A DNA stretch of 64,000 bases from Haloarcula amylovorans (GCF_004681185.1 NZ_SRIF01000008.1:103600-167599), one strand, 5' to 3'; shown: positions 7,743 to 16,605, counted from the stretch's first letter. The notes: generated from the sequence alone by a model not told the origin. A program made the numbers and translations.

Positions 7743-8537
7743 ATGCTCGGTCCTCGCCGGTCGATCGCCCTCCTCCTCGCCGTCGCATTGCTCCTTCTCG
7801 GTGGCTGGTTCGCCGGCCAACAGTACGTGGTGGCGACGACGTACGAACGGACGACGGGAACGGTCCAGTCGGCCGAGATGAAGACGACACAGCACGTTGG
7901 TCGCATCCACCTCGGCGGCAACCGATACTACGAACCGAACGTGACCTACTCGTATCGGGTCGAGGGACAGAACTACACCGGTCGGAACGTCGCACTCGGT
8001 GGCGAAATCGACACGAACGCGCGCAGTCGGGCCACGGAGGTGTTGGACCGGTACAGCGCGGGCGAACGGGTCACAGTGTACTACGACCCGGATTCGCCCG
8101 AGAGCGCGCATCTCAGCCGTCGGTTCGCCTTCTTCCCCGGCGGCGTTCTGTTCGCGGTCGGACTGCTGTTGCTCGGCGATGTGCTCACGCCGCGGACGCG
8201 GGTCATCGGGGTCGTTCTCTCGCGGATTCCGCTCGGTCCAGAGGGGAAACAGAGCGACAGCACCGAGCGGCGACACGCTGTCCCCGACGACCCGACGGCG
8301 ATACTCGACGACCGCGATTCGGCTTCGTTGGCGTCGGCATCGGAATCGACCGACTCGGCCCCGCTAACCGGGCGGGCAGCACAGGCGGCGTGGCTCGCGG
8401 TCGGACTTGGAATCTTCGTCACTGTCGTCGGCTTCGTCATCGTCTCCCGACCGCCGTACGACGAGACGGCCATCTTCACCGGCGTCGGCGCGGTGCTGGC
8501 GTTCGGCCGCGGGGCGTACCAATCGTTGCTGGAGTGA
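7743..8537 (+). CDS. DUF3592-type membrane protein
   Basis: A 264-aa protein from the ATG at 7743, preceded by TTTATT at 7714-7719 at leaderless spacing. It has a TM helix at residues 6-24, then an extracytoplasmic beta-rich stretch (TTYERTTGTVQSAEM, PNVTYSYRVEGQNYTG, VTVYYDPDSPE) characteristic of DUF3592. A second TM is near residues 130-147 and two more lie near the C-terminus (about 205-260), with an acidic linker between. The domain's role is not known. It is convergent with the Hvo_1808-type lipoprotein pair. Confidence 0.82.
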   Translation: MLGPRRSIALLLAVALLLLGGWFAGQQYVVATTYERTTGTVQSAEMKTTQHVGRIHLGGNRYYEPNVTYSYRVEGQNYTGRNVALGGEIDTNARSRATEVLDRYSAGERVTVYYDPDSPESAHLSRRFAFFPGGVLFAVGLLLLGDVLTPRTRVIGVVLSRIPLGPEGKQSDSTERRHAVPDDPTAILDDRDSASLASASESTDSAPLTGRAAQAAWLAVGLGIFVTVVGFVIVSRPPYDETAIFTGVGAVLAFGRGAYQSLLE

Positions 8538-8554
8538 GCGACCTGCGGCTCACC

Positions 8555-9889
8555 TTACTGGGGTCGGTGGATGGCGCGCAGGTCCTCGATCGTCGGCCCG
8601 TTGACGATGCGGACGGTGTCACCCGACTGAGTAATGCGGAAGGCGTCCTCGAAGGAACTGGACTCGGGAACGACGTAGACGTTCTCCCGGGGCTGGGTCG
8701 CGCCGTGCTCCTCTACCAGCGCGGCTCGGTACGCCTGTGCGAACTCGCGGGCGTCGTCCTCGCTGTCCCACGTACTGACCCAGACGTAGCCGCCGCCACC
8801 GGAGCCGTTCTTGTACGGGACGACCTTGTCACCGGCCCATCCCTCGGAGGGGTCGCTCACGTAGGAGTAGCGGTCGGCGTCGGTCTGGTTGTTGTGGTAC
8901 ATCGTGGCGAAGATGGAGGCCTCGCCGACGGTGTCACCGACCGGGTCGTGATCGAAGCGCGACCACTCGTCGTTCGAGCGGTCGGGAACGGTGACCTCGA
9001 CGGGTTCCTCGTCGGGGTAGCGGTCGGGGTGGATGACCTGCTCGGTGCTGTTGGGGTACTGCCGGTGAAGCGCGTCGACGGCGTCCCAGCCGCCGTCCTC
9101 GCGGATACTGTCGACGAACCGCGGTCCCGAAGCGTACGGCTGGATAATGACGGTGAACAGACCGGGGTTCATGCTACTGCTGCCGCCGCCCCCGCCGCTC
9201 GTCTCGGGGTTCGCGATGCAGGACCATTGCCCGTCACAGCGGTTCCGGTACAGCGCCTGTATGTAGTTGGCCTCGCCCTCGATCGCGCCGTCCGTCGAGA
9301 GTTGGGTGTCCTGTGTCTTCGCAGAGGTGTTCAGGCCGAACTGCTGGTCCTGTAAGGCGTGGGTGAGTTCGTGCGAGAGCGTCCCCCGGTCGACCTGTGG
9401 CGTCTCCGTCGGACTGACGATGACGATTCGGTCCCGACTCGGCGAGTAAAAGCCCTGGACGGACGACGAGAGCGTGTTGTCGATGGCCTCGCTGCTCCCC
9501 TCGTCCTCGCCGATGAGTAACAGCGACTCCCACACCTGGTCGTTCCACGGGTCCGCGGGCGGCCCGGCGGCCCCGCTCTGGTTGCCCCGCGAGCGGTTGC
9601 GGTACTCCGCCCGCGAGATAACCTCGACGGGGACGGGCTGCGTGAACTCCCGTTCGCGTATCCGTTCGAGACGGGCCATCGTCCGGGCGGTGACGGCCTC
9701 GCGCTCGCTCGCGTTGAGGCCGTCCTCGGTCGTCACGCTCACCGAGTCGTCGTACCAGTAGCCGTTCTCCCAGCCGAGGGTGTCACCCCCCTCCGGCGTC
9801 GCAGGGTGGTCGCTCCCGCTCCCGCCGAAGGAGGGGACGGTACAGCCGGCCAACACGATAGTCAGTGCGAGTAGTAGCTCTCTACGCAT
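8555..9889 (-). CDS. Hvo_1808-type surface lipoprotein with HExxH motif
   Basis: A 444-aa exported lipoprotein. The N-terminus has a hydrophobic signal and the lipobox LAGC (Cys 16), so it should be anchored on the outside of the membrane. The family signature GWENGYWYDD is followed by a metallopeptidase-like helix SHELTHALQDQQFG (HELTH), with downstream EGEANYIQALY supplying a possible third ligand Glu, as in gluzincin-type peptidases. Proteolytic activity is not established. It overlaps its paralogue's end by 8 bp and is the downstream gene of the pair, so the two are almost certainly co-transcribed. Confidence 0.87.
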   Translation of the reverse strand: MRRELLLALTIVLAGCTVPSFGGSGSDHPATPEGGDTLGWENGYWYDDSVSVTTEDGLNASEREAVTARTMARLERIREREFTQPVPVEVISRAEYRNRSRGNQSGAAGPPADPWNDQVWESLLLIGEDEGSSEAIDNTLSSSVQGFYSPSRDRIVIVSPTETPQVDRGTLSHELTHALQDQQFGLNTSAKTQDTQLSTDGAIEGEANYIQALYRNRCDGQWSCIANPETSGGGGGSSSMNPGLFTVIIQPYASGPRFVDSIREDGGWDAVDALHRQYPNSTEQVIHPDRYPDEEPVEVTVPDRSNDEWSRFDHDPVGDTVGEASIFATMYHNNQTDADRYSYVSDPSEGWAGDKVVPYKNGSGGGGYVWVSTWDSEDDAREFAQAYRAALVEEHGATQPRENVYVVPESSSFEDAFRITQSGDTVRIVNGPTIEDLRAIHRPQ

Positions 9890-11384
9890 CGTAGACCTCT
9901 CTGAGTTCCGCTTCGCTCGGTGCGTTCACGACGGTGACCGTCTCGCCCTCGACGCGGACGGCGACGGCGTCGGTGAAGGGACTGTCCTCGGCGAGCACCC
10001 AGTTTCCGTCGGCGGTACGCGTGCCGCCCCAGTGCCGGATAACGGCGGCCCACGACTCCGCGAACGTCCGGGCCGCGGCTTCGTCCTCCCAGACGGTCCG
10101 CCAGACGTAGGCCGACTCCGACCCGTCCGTGTAGACGTACATGCGGCCGCCGTCCCACTGCTCGGCCGACCGGAGGGCGTAGTTGTAGGGGTCGCTGCTG
10201 TCGACCGAGCCGTTCTCCTGATAGTTGAAGACCGCTCGCGGATCGACGATGGCTGACTCGTTGTAGTCGTCGGTCAGCGTGTACGCCATCGTCGCGGCGA
10301 TGGCCGACGGGCCGAGGACGGCGTAGTCCGGACGGTCGCGGTCGGCCGAGGGCCGGACCCGCTGCCACTCGTCGCTCGACCGGTCTTCGAGCGTCACCTC
10401 GCGTGGCTCCCAGTCGGGGTACTCATCGGGGACGATGACCTCGCGTGCACCCTGTGGCTTCTCGTCGTAGGCGTCGTTCACCGCCGCCCAGCCGCCGCGC
10501 TCGTACAGGTTCTCGACCAATCCAGGTCCGTCGCTGTACGGGAAATAAAGCAGGTAGGAGAGCCCGAAGTGTCGGTCGCCACCGCTGCCATTGCTGCCGG
10601 ACTCGCTCGGTAAGCACTGCCACTGCTGGCCACAGCGGGCGGTGTAGCGGGCCTCGGTCGCGCCCGCATCACCCTCGATGAGGCCGTTGCGGCCCTGTAA
10701 AGCGTCACGAGTCGCGGCGTCACCACCGCCGAGGCCGAACTGCTGGTCTTGGAGCGCATGGACGAGTTCGTGGGCCAGCGTTGCCTCGTCTATCGTCGGC
10801 GTCGCGGAGTCGCTGACGACGACGATGCGGTCCTCGCTCGGACTGTAGTACCCGAGCACGCTCGACCCGAGGGTGCTCTCTTGGACGGCGACGGAGTCGC
10901 GGTCCTCGCCGACGAGGAACAGCGCCTCGAACTTCGCGTTGTCGAACCGGCTGAGCGCCTCGCCCGGGCCGTCGCGCTGACTTCGGTTCGCTCGGAACGC
11001 CTTGCGGGAGACGACCTCGACCGGCACTCGCTTCTCGAACTCCAGTTGCCGGACGAACTCGACGCGGGCCATCGACCGGGCGACGACGGCGCGTCGCTCG
11101 CTCTCGTTGAGCCCGTCCTCGGTCGAAACCGCGAGCGTCTCGTTGTGCCAGTAACCGCTCTCCCAGCCGAGTCGGTCGCGCTCGGGGTCCGGCGGCGCGG
11201 TTCCGCTCTGGGCCGAACTACCGCTTGTGCTGTCGCTCGTGTCGTTTTCGAGTTCGAGCGTGAACACCGCGTCCGGCGTCTGCGTCTGTTCCGCGTCCGT
11301 TTCGGTTCCGGGTGCTCCGAACCCCTGACAGCCGGTCAGCAGGAGGGCCACGGCACAGACGAGGACGGCGGACTGACGGCGCAT
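9882..11384 (-). CDS. Hvo_1808-type surface lipoprotein with HExxH motif (upstream paralogue)
   Basis: A 500-aa paralogue of the downstream gene, sharing the architecture: signal peptide with lipobox LTGC, a low-complexity T/S/D linker of about 60 residues that likely extends it from the membrane, GWESGYWHNE, AHELVHALQDQQFG (HELVH), and EGDAGATEARY after it. A TATA-like ACTTTTCA at about 11409-11417 (minus strand) precedes the ATG at leaderless spacing. The pair looks like an old tandem duplication because the proteins have diverged substantially. Function and any peptidase substrate are unknown. Confidence 0.87.
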   Translation of the reverse strand: MRRQSAVLVCAVALLLTGCQGFGAPGTETDAEQTQTPDAVFTLELENDTSDSTSGSSAQSGTAPPDPERDRLGWESGYWHNETLAVSTEDGLNESERRAVVARSMARVEFVRQLEFEKRVPVEVVSRKAFRANRSQRDGPGEALSRFDNAKFEALFLVGEDRDSVAVQESTLGSSVLGYYSPSEDRIVVVSDSATPTIDEATLAHELVHALQDQQFGLGGGDAATRDALQGRNGLIEGDAGATEARYTARCGQQWQCLPSESGSNGSGGDRHFGLSYLLYFPYSDGPGLVENLYERGGWAAVNDAYDEKPQGAREVIVPDEYPDWEPREVTLEDRSSDEWQRVRPSADRDRPDYAVLGPSAIAATMAYTLTDDYNESAIVDPRAVFNYQENGSVDSSDPYNYALRSAEQWDGGRMYVYTDGSESAYVWRTVWEDEAAARTFAESWAAVIRHWGGTRTADGNWVLAEDSPFTDAVAVRVEGETVTVVNAPSEAELREVYDA

Positions 11385-11465
11385 CTACCCTCTCGAAGGG
11401 GGAGGATGGTGAAAAGTGACACGCACGGGAGAAGGTTCGTAGGGGCGGCGACCGAACCGTCGAAT

Positions 11466-12038
11466 ATGCAACTGAACCAGGCCAATACTGCCGTCGTCGT
11501 GGTGGACATGCAGAACGGCTTCTGTCACCCCGACGGGAGCCTCTACGCACCGGACAGCGAGGCGGCCATCGACCCCATCACAGAACTGGTCGAGGATGCC
11601 CGCGAGGCGGGTGTGAGCGTCGTCTTCACGCGGGACGTCCATCCCCCGGAGCAATTCGAGGACGCCCACTACTACGACGAGTTCGACCGCTGGGGCGAAC
11701 ACGTCCTCGAAGGGTCGTGGGGGGCGGAACTGGTCGAGGAACTCGACCCCCGCGAGAACGAACTGGTCGTCGTCAAACACACCTACGACGCCTTCTACCA
11801 GACGCAGTTGGAAGGGTGGCTCGACGCCCACGGCATCGACGATCTCGTCGTCTGCGGGACGCTGGCGAACGTCTGTGTCCTCCATACGGCCTCCAGCGCG
11901 GGCCTGCGTGACTACCGCCCGATTCTTGCCGAGGACGCCATCGGATTCATCGAGGAGGACCATCGCGAGTACGCCCTAGAGCACGCCGACTGGCTCTTTG
12001 GCGAGGTGACCGACCGCGAGGAGATCGAGTTCGCCTGA
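11466..12038 (+). CDS. pncA: nicotinamidase/isochorismatase-family cysteine hydrolase
   Basis: A 190-aa cysteine hydrolase with the family triad: Asp 14 (VVVVDMQNGF), Lys 104 (VVVKHTYDAF) and Cys 137 (GTLANVCVLH). The metal-site pattern DVHPPEQF with His 59 and the later FDRWGEHVLEGSWGAEL favour nicotinamidase, which deamidates nicotinamide to nicotinate, over other isochorismatase-family activities. That reading fits the nicotinate phosphoribosyltransferase gene at 6156. The ATG at 11466 is the first in-frame start after the divergent lipoprotein promoter; a longer open frame upstream is only the antisense shadow of that gene. Confidence 0.83.
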   Translation: MQLNQANTAVVVVDMQNGFCHPDGSLYAPDSEAAIDPITELVEDAREAGVSVVFTRDVHPPEQFEDAHYYDEFDRWGEHVLEGSWGAELVEELDPRENELVVVKHTYDAFYQTQLEGWLDAHGIDDLVVCGTLANVCVLHTASSAGLRDYRPILAEDAIGFIEEDHREYALEHADWLFGEVTDREEIEFA

Positions 12039-12061
12039 ATGAGCGACCCGGTTCACGGCGA

Positions 12062-12898
12062 CTAGCGGTCGATAGTCACGGTCACGTCGTCCCCCACCGC
12101 CAGCTCGACGCTCTCGCCGACGAGTTTCGCGCCCGCGTCGTCGCGCGAACAGAACAGTGCGAGGCCGGTGACGGGGTCGCCGTTCGCACACACTGTTACG
12201 TCGTCCCATGCGACTGTGCGGCCGTCGACAGTTCCGACCCGGCTTCCCGCAAGTGCGGACCGTTCGGTCCCGTCCCCGCCCAGTACCCCGCCACCGTCGT
12301 AGTGCGGGAGCCCGCCGTCTAAAACACCGGCAGCGGCGCCGCCGTCTCCGCCTTCGTTCGCTATCCCCGCGAACCGCTCACCGGGTGTCGGGTGCTCGGG
12401 ACTGTCGAGGCGCGCCCACGTCTCGCCTGCCTCGACGACGGTGCCAGTGCCGTCCCACGCGAGCGGTTCGACGCTGACGCCGACCGAAATCGGTAGGGAC
12501 CCGGCTGCTCGATAGGGGTTCGCGTCGGGCGCGCGAAAGCCCAGATGGACGTGGTTCGGGACCCACGGCGCGAAGAAACCGGCACGGACGAGCTCGCCGA
12601 GATCGTCGCCGACGGCCACTGGCTCGCCCGGTTCGACGCTCGGCTTCACGTGGAGCAACCGGGCGACGTACTCGCCGGTGTCGATTAGAATCAAGTAGTC
12701 GCTCTCGGCGGCGTACGGTTTCGGCGGCGCGCGTACTTGTTTCGTGTCGACGACCTCGCCGGCGACGGGTGAGGGCGCTCGCTGGCCTTCGGGATAGAGG
12801 TCTATCGCACACCCTCCGCCGTGGGCGTCGAACGGCGAGTTGTACAGCGAGAAGCGGTAGTACCGGTGGAGTACCTCCCGCGGGACGGTGACTGCCAT
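12062..12898 (-). CDS. M23-type (LytM-like) peptidase fold protein
   Basis: A 278-aa protein from the ATG at 12898. Residues 20-125 look like an M23 metallopeptidase domain: His 26 and Asp 33 in DAHGGGCAIDLYPEG, the PVAGEVV strand near 44-50, and the NHVHLGF HxH motif at 116 and 118, so all usual zinc and catalytic positions can be seen. M23 enzymes normally cut peptidoglycan, which haloarchaea lack. No signal peptide is visible. The C-terminal half (about 130-278) is a beta-rich domain without clear relatives. The substrate is unknown. Confidence 0.72.
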   Translation of the reverse strand: MAVTVPREVLHRYYRFSLYNSPFDAHGGGCAIDLYPEGQRAPSPVAGEVVDTKQVRAPPKPYAAESDYLILIDTGEYVARLLHVKPSVEPGEPVAVGDDLGELVRAGFFAPWVPNHVHLGFRAPDANPYRAAGSLPISVGVSVEPLAWDGTGTVVEAGETWARLDSPEHPTPGERFAGIANEGGDGGAAAGVLDGGLPHYDGGGVLGGDGTERSALAGSRVGTVDGRTVAWDDVTVCANGDPVTGLALFCSRDDAGAKLVGESVELAVGDDVTVTIDR

Positions 12899-13112
12899 CG
12901 GAAGGGGTTGGTGAGCGCGAAGTATGTGCTTATCGTCCGAGAGTTCAAGTCGAGTGACGAGGCCATGCCAGATCGTGAGGTAACTATCTCCGCGACGGGT
13001 TCGCGGGAGCGCGACACACCCCGTCGCGGTCGTCAAGTGTCGCCTGTTCGCCATCGTTCTCCAGCTACGGCTCCGACGGGAGCGTTTAGTCCTTGCCGTC
13101 CCTACGGCGGCT

Positions 13113-13793
13113 ATGCGTCTCCTCCGCGGGCGAGCGAGCGACTACGAACGCGATTATGCCCTGACCCGAGAGATGACGGGCCGGGCCGCGGACGACAGTA
13201 CGCCCGCGCTTCGCGTCTGGACCCCCCACCGACAGGTCGCCTTCGGTCGCCGGGACCGCCGCGCCGAGGAGTATGACCGCGCCCGTGAGGTCGCCAGAGA
13301 GCGGGGATACGCCGTCCTCGAACGAGCCGTCGGCGGCCGAGCCGTCGCCTACACCGGCAACACGGTCGCGTTCGCGCTGGCCGAGCCGACGGCCAATGGT
13401 CGCAGCAGCATCGGCGCTCGCTACGACCGCGTGACGGCGGCAGTTCAGCGTGCGCTCGCCGAGGTCGGCGTCGAGGCCCGCGAGGGAGAGCCACCCGACT
13501 CGTTCTGTCCCGGGACACACTCGCTACAGGCCGACGGCAAACTCGTGGGACTGGCCCAACGAGTCAGAAGTGACGTGGCGCTCACCGCTGGCATCGTCGT
13601 CGTTAGAGACCACGCGGCCATCGCCGCCGTTCTCGACCCGGTGTACGACGCGCTCGGCGTTCCCTTCGACCCCGAGTCGGTGGGCAGTGTCGCGCGAGCA
13701 GGTGGCGTCGGCGATTCGGAGACCGTCGTCGACGTCATCGAGCGCGAACTCGTCGCGGGCCGCACTGTGACGGCCCGCGAGACGGTGGAGTGA
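13113..13793 (+). CDS. lipoate-protein ligase A family protein
   Basis: A 226-aa protein of the biotin/lipoate protein ligase fold. Recognisable motifs are LRVWTPHRQVAFGRRD, ERAVGGRAVAYTGNTVAFAL and CPGTHSLQADGKLVGLAQR, where the Lys is the expected catalytic and adenylate-binding residue. The family attaches lipoate (or octanoate) to carrier domains of 2-oxoacid dehydrogenases or the glycine cleavage H protein. None of those partners is in the window. TTTAGT at about 13084-13089 gives leaderless spacing to the ATG. It is followed 69 bp later by dihydroorotase on the same strand. Confidence 0.85.
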   Translation: MRLLRGRASDYERDYALTREMTGRAADDSTPALRVWTPHRQVAFGRRDRRAEEYDRAREVARERGYAVLERAVGGRAVAYTGNTVAFALAEPTANGRSSIGARYDRVTAAVQRALAEVGVEAREGEPPDSFCPGTHSLQADGKLVGLAQRVRSDVALTAGIVVVRDHAAIAAVLDPVYDALGVPFDPESVGSVARAGGVGDSETVVDVIERELVAGRTVTARETVE

Positions 13794-13862
13794 CCGCTCG
13801 CCGTCGCGGTCGTCAGCGACGCCTTCCGAGACACTTAGGGACGCCCCCGACGGACAGGGCGT

Positions 13863-15167
13863 ATGCTCATCCGCAACGCGACGCTCGCGGACGGCCGGCA
13901 ACGGGACGTCCGGGTGCGTGGTGAGACCATCGCCGAGGTCGGTCGGGACCTCTCGCCCGACGACGAACGCACCATCGAGGCCACGGGTAAGCGCCTGTTC
14001 CCCGGGATGATGGACGTCCACGTCCACTTTCGCCAGCCCGGCTACCCACACAAGGAGACGTGGGAGTCCGGCTCTCGCGCCGCGGCAGCGGGCGGCGTGA
14101 CGACGGTGGTCGACCAACCCAACACCGACCCGCCGACGGTCGACGGCGACGCCTTCGACCAGAAGGCCGGGTTCGCCGCCGACTCGATAATCGACTGGGG
14201 CATCAACGGCGGCGTCACGGCCGACTGGATTCCGAACGTCCTCCTGCGCCGACGCCTGTTCGCGCTCGGCGAGGTGTTCCTCGCCGATTCGACGGGGGAT
14301 ATGGGTATCGAGACAGACCTCTTCGAGGACGCACTCGAAGCGGCGACGGAGAGCGGCGTCACCGTCACGGTCCACGCCGAGGACGCCGACTCGTTCAACG
14401 AGGACGCCCGCGCCCGCGACGACGCCGACGCGTGGAGTGCCTACCGTACTGCCGAGGCGGAGGCGATAGCCGTCGAACGGGCCTGCGAGGCCGCTCAGCG
14501 GATGGACGCTCGAATTCACATCGCACACACCTCGACGCCGGAGGGCATCGACATCGCCGCCGACGCCGGGATGACGACCGAAGTGACACCGCATCACCTC
14601 CTGCTCTCACGGAAAGACCTCGGCGAGTTGGGGACGTTCGGGCGGATGAACCCGCCCTTGCGCCGGGAGAAGCGACGCCGCGGCGTCTACGAACGGGTCG
14701 TCGACGGCACGGTCGACATGATCGCGACCGACCACGCGCCACATACCCGCGAGGAGAAGGACACCAACATCTGGGATGCGCCGTCGGGCGTACCGGGCGT
14801 CGAGACGGTGTTGCCGCTCTTGTTGGCGGAAGCGCAGGACCCCGACACCGACCTGACCTACGAGCGCGTCCGAGACCTCACCGCCGCCAACCCCGCCGAA
14901 GTCTTCGACGTACCACAGAAGGGCGCGATCGAACCCGGCAGGGATGCCGACCTCGTGTTGGTCGACACCACCGAGACGACCGAGATTCGCGGCGCGGACC
15001 TCCACACCGATTGCGGGTGGACGCCCTTCGAAGGGTTTGTGGGGTGCTTCCCCGAGTGGACGATGGTTCGGGGGACGATGGTGTACGAGCGAGACCCCGA
15101 CGAAGACGTTTTCTACGGCCATCAGGGCGAGAACGTCCGCGACGCCGACGGCGAAGTCCTTCAGTAG
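13863..15167 (+). CDS. pyrC: dihydroorotase
   Basis: A 434-aa amidohydrolase that closes carbamoyl-aspartate to dihydroorotate in de novo pyrimidine synthesis. The metal motif DVHVHFRQPG (His 53 and His 55) and the later HAED, IHIAHTSTPEG and ATDHAPHTREEK motifs with the catalytic Asp are all present, and the length is normal for type I enzymes. The ATG at 13863 follows an ACTTAGG TATA-like element at leaderless spacing. Other pyr genes are not in the window, as is usual for scattered haloarchaeal pyrimidine genes. Confidence 0.95.
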   Translation: MLIRNATLADGRQRDVRVRGETIAEVGRDLSPDDERTIEATGKRLFPGMMDVHVHFRQPGYPHKETWESGSRAAAAGGVTTVVDQPNTDPPTVDGDAFDQKAGFAADSIIDWGINGGVTADWIPNVLLRRRLFALGEVFLADSTGDMGIETDLFEDALEAATESGVTVTVHAEDADSFNEDARARDDADAWSAYRTAEAEAIAVERACEAAQRMDARIHIAHTSTPEGIDIAADAGMTTEVTPHHLLLSRKDLGELGTFGRMNPPLRREKRRRGVYERVVDGTVDMIATDHAPHTREEKDTNIWDAPSGVPGVETVLPLLLAEAQDPDTDLTYERVRDLTAANPAEVFDVPQKGAIEPGRDADLVLVDTTETTEIRGADLHTDCGWTPFEGFVGCFPEWTMVRGTMVYERDPDEDVFYGHQGENVRDADGEVLQ

Positions 15168-15210
15168 CGCAGCGGAGGTGTGTGGAACACGCACACCCGC
15201 GCCGCGATGA

Positions 15211-15216
15211 TATAGA
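15211..15216 (+). promoter_or_regulatory. TATA box for the 59-aa zinc-ribbon gene
   Basis: TATAGA is centred about 25 bp before the ATG at 15237. Its position independently supports the short gene as real and leaderless. Confidence 0.5.
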
Positions 15217-15236
15217 GTGTTTCCGAACCAACAGAT

Positions 15237-15416
15237 ATGATTCGCTGTGAGAACTGCGACACGGAGGCCGAGACCACCGAGGAACTGGACCACGAGGACG
15301 TCGAGCAGATAGAAATCGACGAGGCGGGAGACGGCCCGCCACGGGTCCAGTACGGAGCGAACATCCGCGACCTCTGGCTGTGCAAACAGTGCGGGAAAGT
15401 CTTGGGAGTCAGCTAA
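15237..15416 (+). CDS. 59-aa two-CxxC zinc-ribbon protein
   Basis: This short gene encodes 59 residues beginning MIRCENCDTEAET and ending LWLCKQCGKVLGVS. Two CxxC knuckles (Cys 4/7 and Cys 49/52) flank a very acidic middle, the layout of a small zinc ribbon. Codon use matches neighbouring genes, and a TATA element lies 25 bp upstream. It follows pyrC by 69 bp. It could be a nucleic-acid-binding or protein-interaction ribbon; no function can be assigned. Confidence 0.75.
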   Translation: MIRCENCDTEAETTEELDHEDVEQIEIDEAGDGPPRVQYGANIRDLWLCKQCGKVLGVS

Positions 15417-15431
15417 TCACATCTGTCGCCA

Positions 15432-15806
15432 TCACACTCGTTCTAATCGTACTGCCGGGACAGGTCGGACGAGTCCGAAGTACGCGCGATAGCAGAGGAG
15501 GCCGACGCCGAGACCGGCCAGCCCCGCCAGTAGTACTGACGTGATCAAGTCCGGACCGAGGAGGGAGCCACCGATCAGTATCGCAGCACCCAACACCACG
15601 ATAAGCGCGACAGTCCGGGTGATCTTGGACCCCGGAAGTCGGTCGGTTGTGCCGTGTTCACCGGCGTAGGTGGCGAGGACAGTCGTGACCGTAAACAGCG
15701 CCGCGAGCGGCCACGACATACCATCGTCGATGTTAAGCCACACCTGTACGAGACAGAGAACCGCGAGAAACCCGTCGATGAGGAGGACTTTCGTGCGGGG
15801 CTTCAT
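15432..15806 (-). CDS. small hypothetical membrane protein (four TM)
   Basis: A 124-aa protein from the ATG at 15806, beginning MKPRTKVLLIDGF. Four hydrophobic helices are visible (about residues 7-22, 30-48, 62-80 and 85-105), with a charged loop around EHGTTDRLPGSK between the second and third. I do not recognise the family. An in-frame ATG at 15890 would overlap the next gene by 32 bp and is less likely. It lies downstream of, and may be co-transcribed with, the 248-aa acidic protein gene. Confidence 0.65.
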   Translation of the reverse strand: MKPRTKVLLIDGFLAVLCLVQVWLNIDDGMSWPLAALFTVTTVLATYAGEHGTTDRLPGSKITRTVALIVVLGAAILIGGSLLGPDLITSVLLAGLAGLGVGLLCYRAYFGLVRPVPAVRLERV

Positions 15807-15858
15807 CGTCCGTAATTCGGTCGGCCGACAATTAACGGTGACGAGGCCGCCGGTCAAC

Positions 15859-16605
15859 TCACTTCTCGTCGACGCCGAACTCGTGACCACACTCCGGACA
15901 GCAAACTTCGTCGTGACGCAGCGCCGCCGAGTGCTCGCGGACTTCCCGCATGACCGTCGAGATGCGGTCCTCGGCCTCCATCTCGTCTTCGACGGCGAGG
16001 TCGACGCCCTCGACTTCCAGGAGGAACTTCGCCACCTCCGTTGCCTCGTACATCACGTCGTCGAGTTCCTCGGCGGTGAAGAAGTCCGACATCGCACCGT
16101 AGAGGAAAGTCGCGCCGGCCTTGCGGACTTTTTCCTCGAAGGACGCGCGGGCCTGATTGACCGCCTGCGGGGTGTACGTATCAGTCATGAACGGGACGAG
16201 TTCGGGGAGGTTCTCGCCGATTTTCGTCATTTCGACGCCGGTCTCGGTCCGGAAGTCCGCACAGAGGCGGGCAATGGCCCACTCGCGGGCGGTGACGTAC
16301 GTCCGCTCGCGCAGGAACTCGTTGGCGCGGTCGTAGGTGCCCCCCTCTATCTTCTTGAATCGCTCGTACTTCCGGACGTCCTCGGGGACGTCGCTGGCCG
16401 GCGCGACCCCCTCGGCGGGCTCTTCGTCCGCCGCTGCGTCGGTGTTCTCGGCGTTGTCAGCCTCAACATCGCCGTCCCCGGCGTCGCCACCCGCAGCGTC
16501 GCCGTCCTCGTTGGCGGCGTCCGCGTTCTCGTCGTCCGGTTCGTGGGGCGTGACGACCCGCGTCGGCGTCTCGTCGCTCTCCTCCGGCGGCGCACCCTCT
16601 GTCAT
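15859..16605 (-). CDS. conserved haloarchaeal acidic protein (probable DUF5806)
   Basis: A 248-aa protein. The first 85 residues are a disordered Asp/Glu/Ala-rich tail. The remainder is a conserved helical domain starting DVRKYERFKKIEGGTYDRANEFLRE and ending with a zinc knuckle CCPECGHEFGVDEK. It matches my memory of the haloarchaeal family DUF5806. No enzymatic motif is visible. The helical domain followed by a CxxC end suggests a nucleic-acid or protein adaptor, but this is inference. It is divergent from the universal stress protein gene at 16722. Confidence 0.78.
   Translation of the reverse strand: MTEGAPPEESDETPTRVVTPHEPDDENADAANEDGDAAGGDAGDGDVEADNAENTDAAADEEPAEGVAPASDVPEDVRKYERFKKIEGGTYDRANEFLRERTYVTAREWAIARLCADFRTETGVEMTKIGENLPELVPFMTDTYTPQAVNQARASFEEKVRKAGATFLYGAMSDFFTAEELDDVMYEATEVAKFLLEVEGVDLAVEDEMEAEDRISTVMREVREHSAALRHDEVCCPECGHEFGVDEK

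Noticed and set aside
10749..11465. Upstream extension of the nicotinamidase-like frame
   Set aside because: It is the antisense of the surface lipoprotein gene at 9882-11384; the conserved hydrolase sequence starts at 11466.
13524..14597. 357-aa open frame antisense to the dihydroorotase gene
   Set aside because: Opposite a fully convincing pyrC; no start-site promoter or homology-like motifs.
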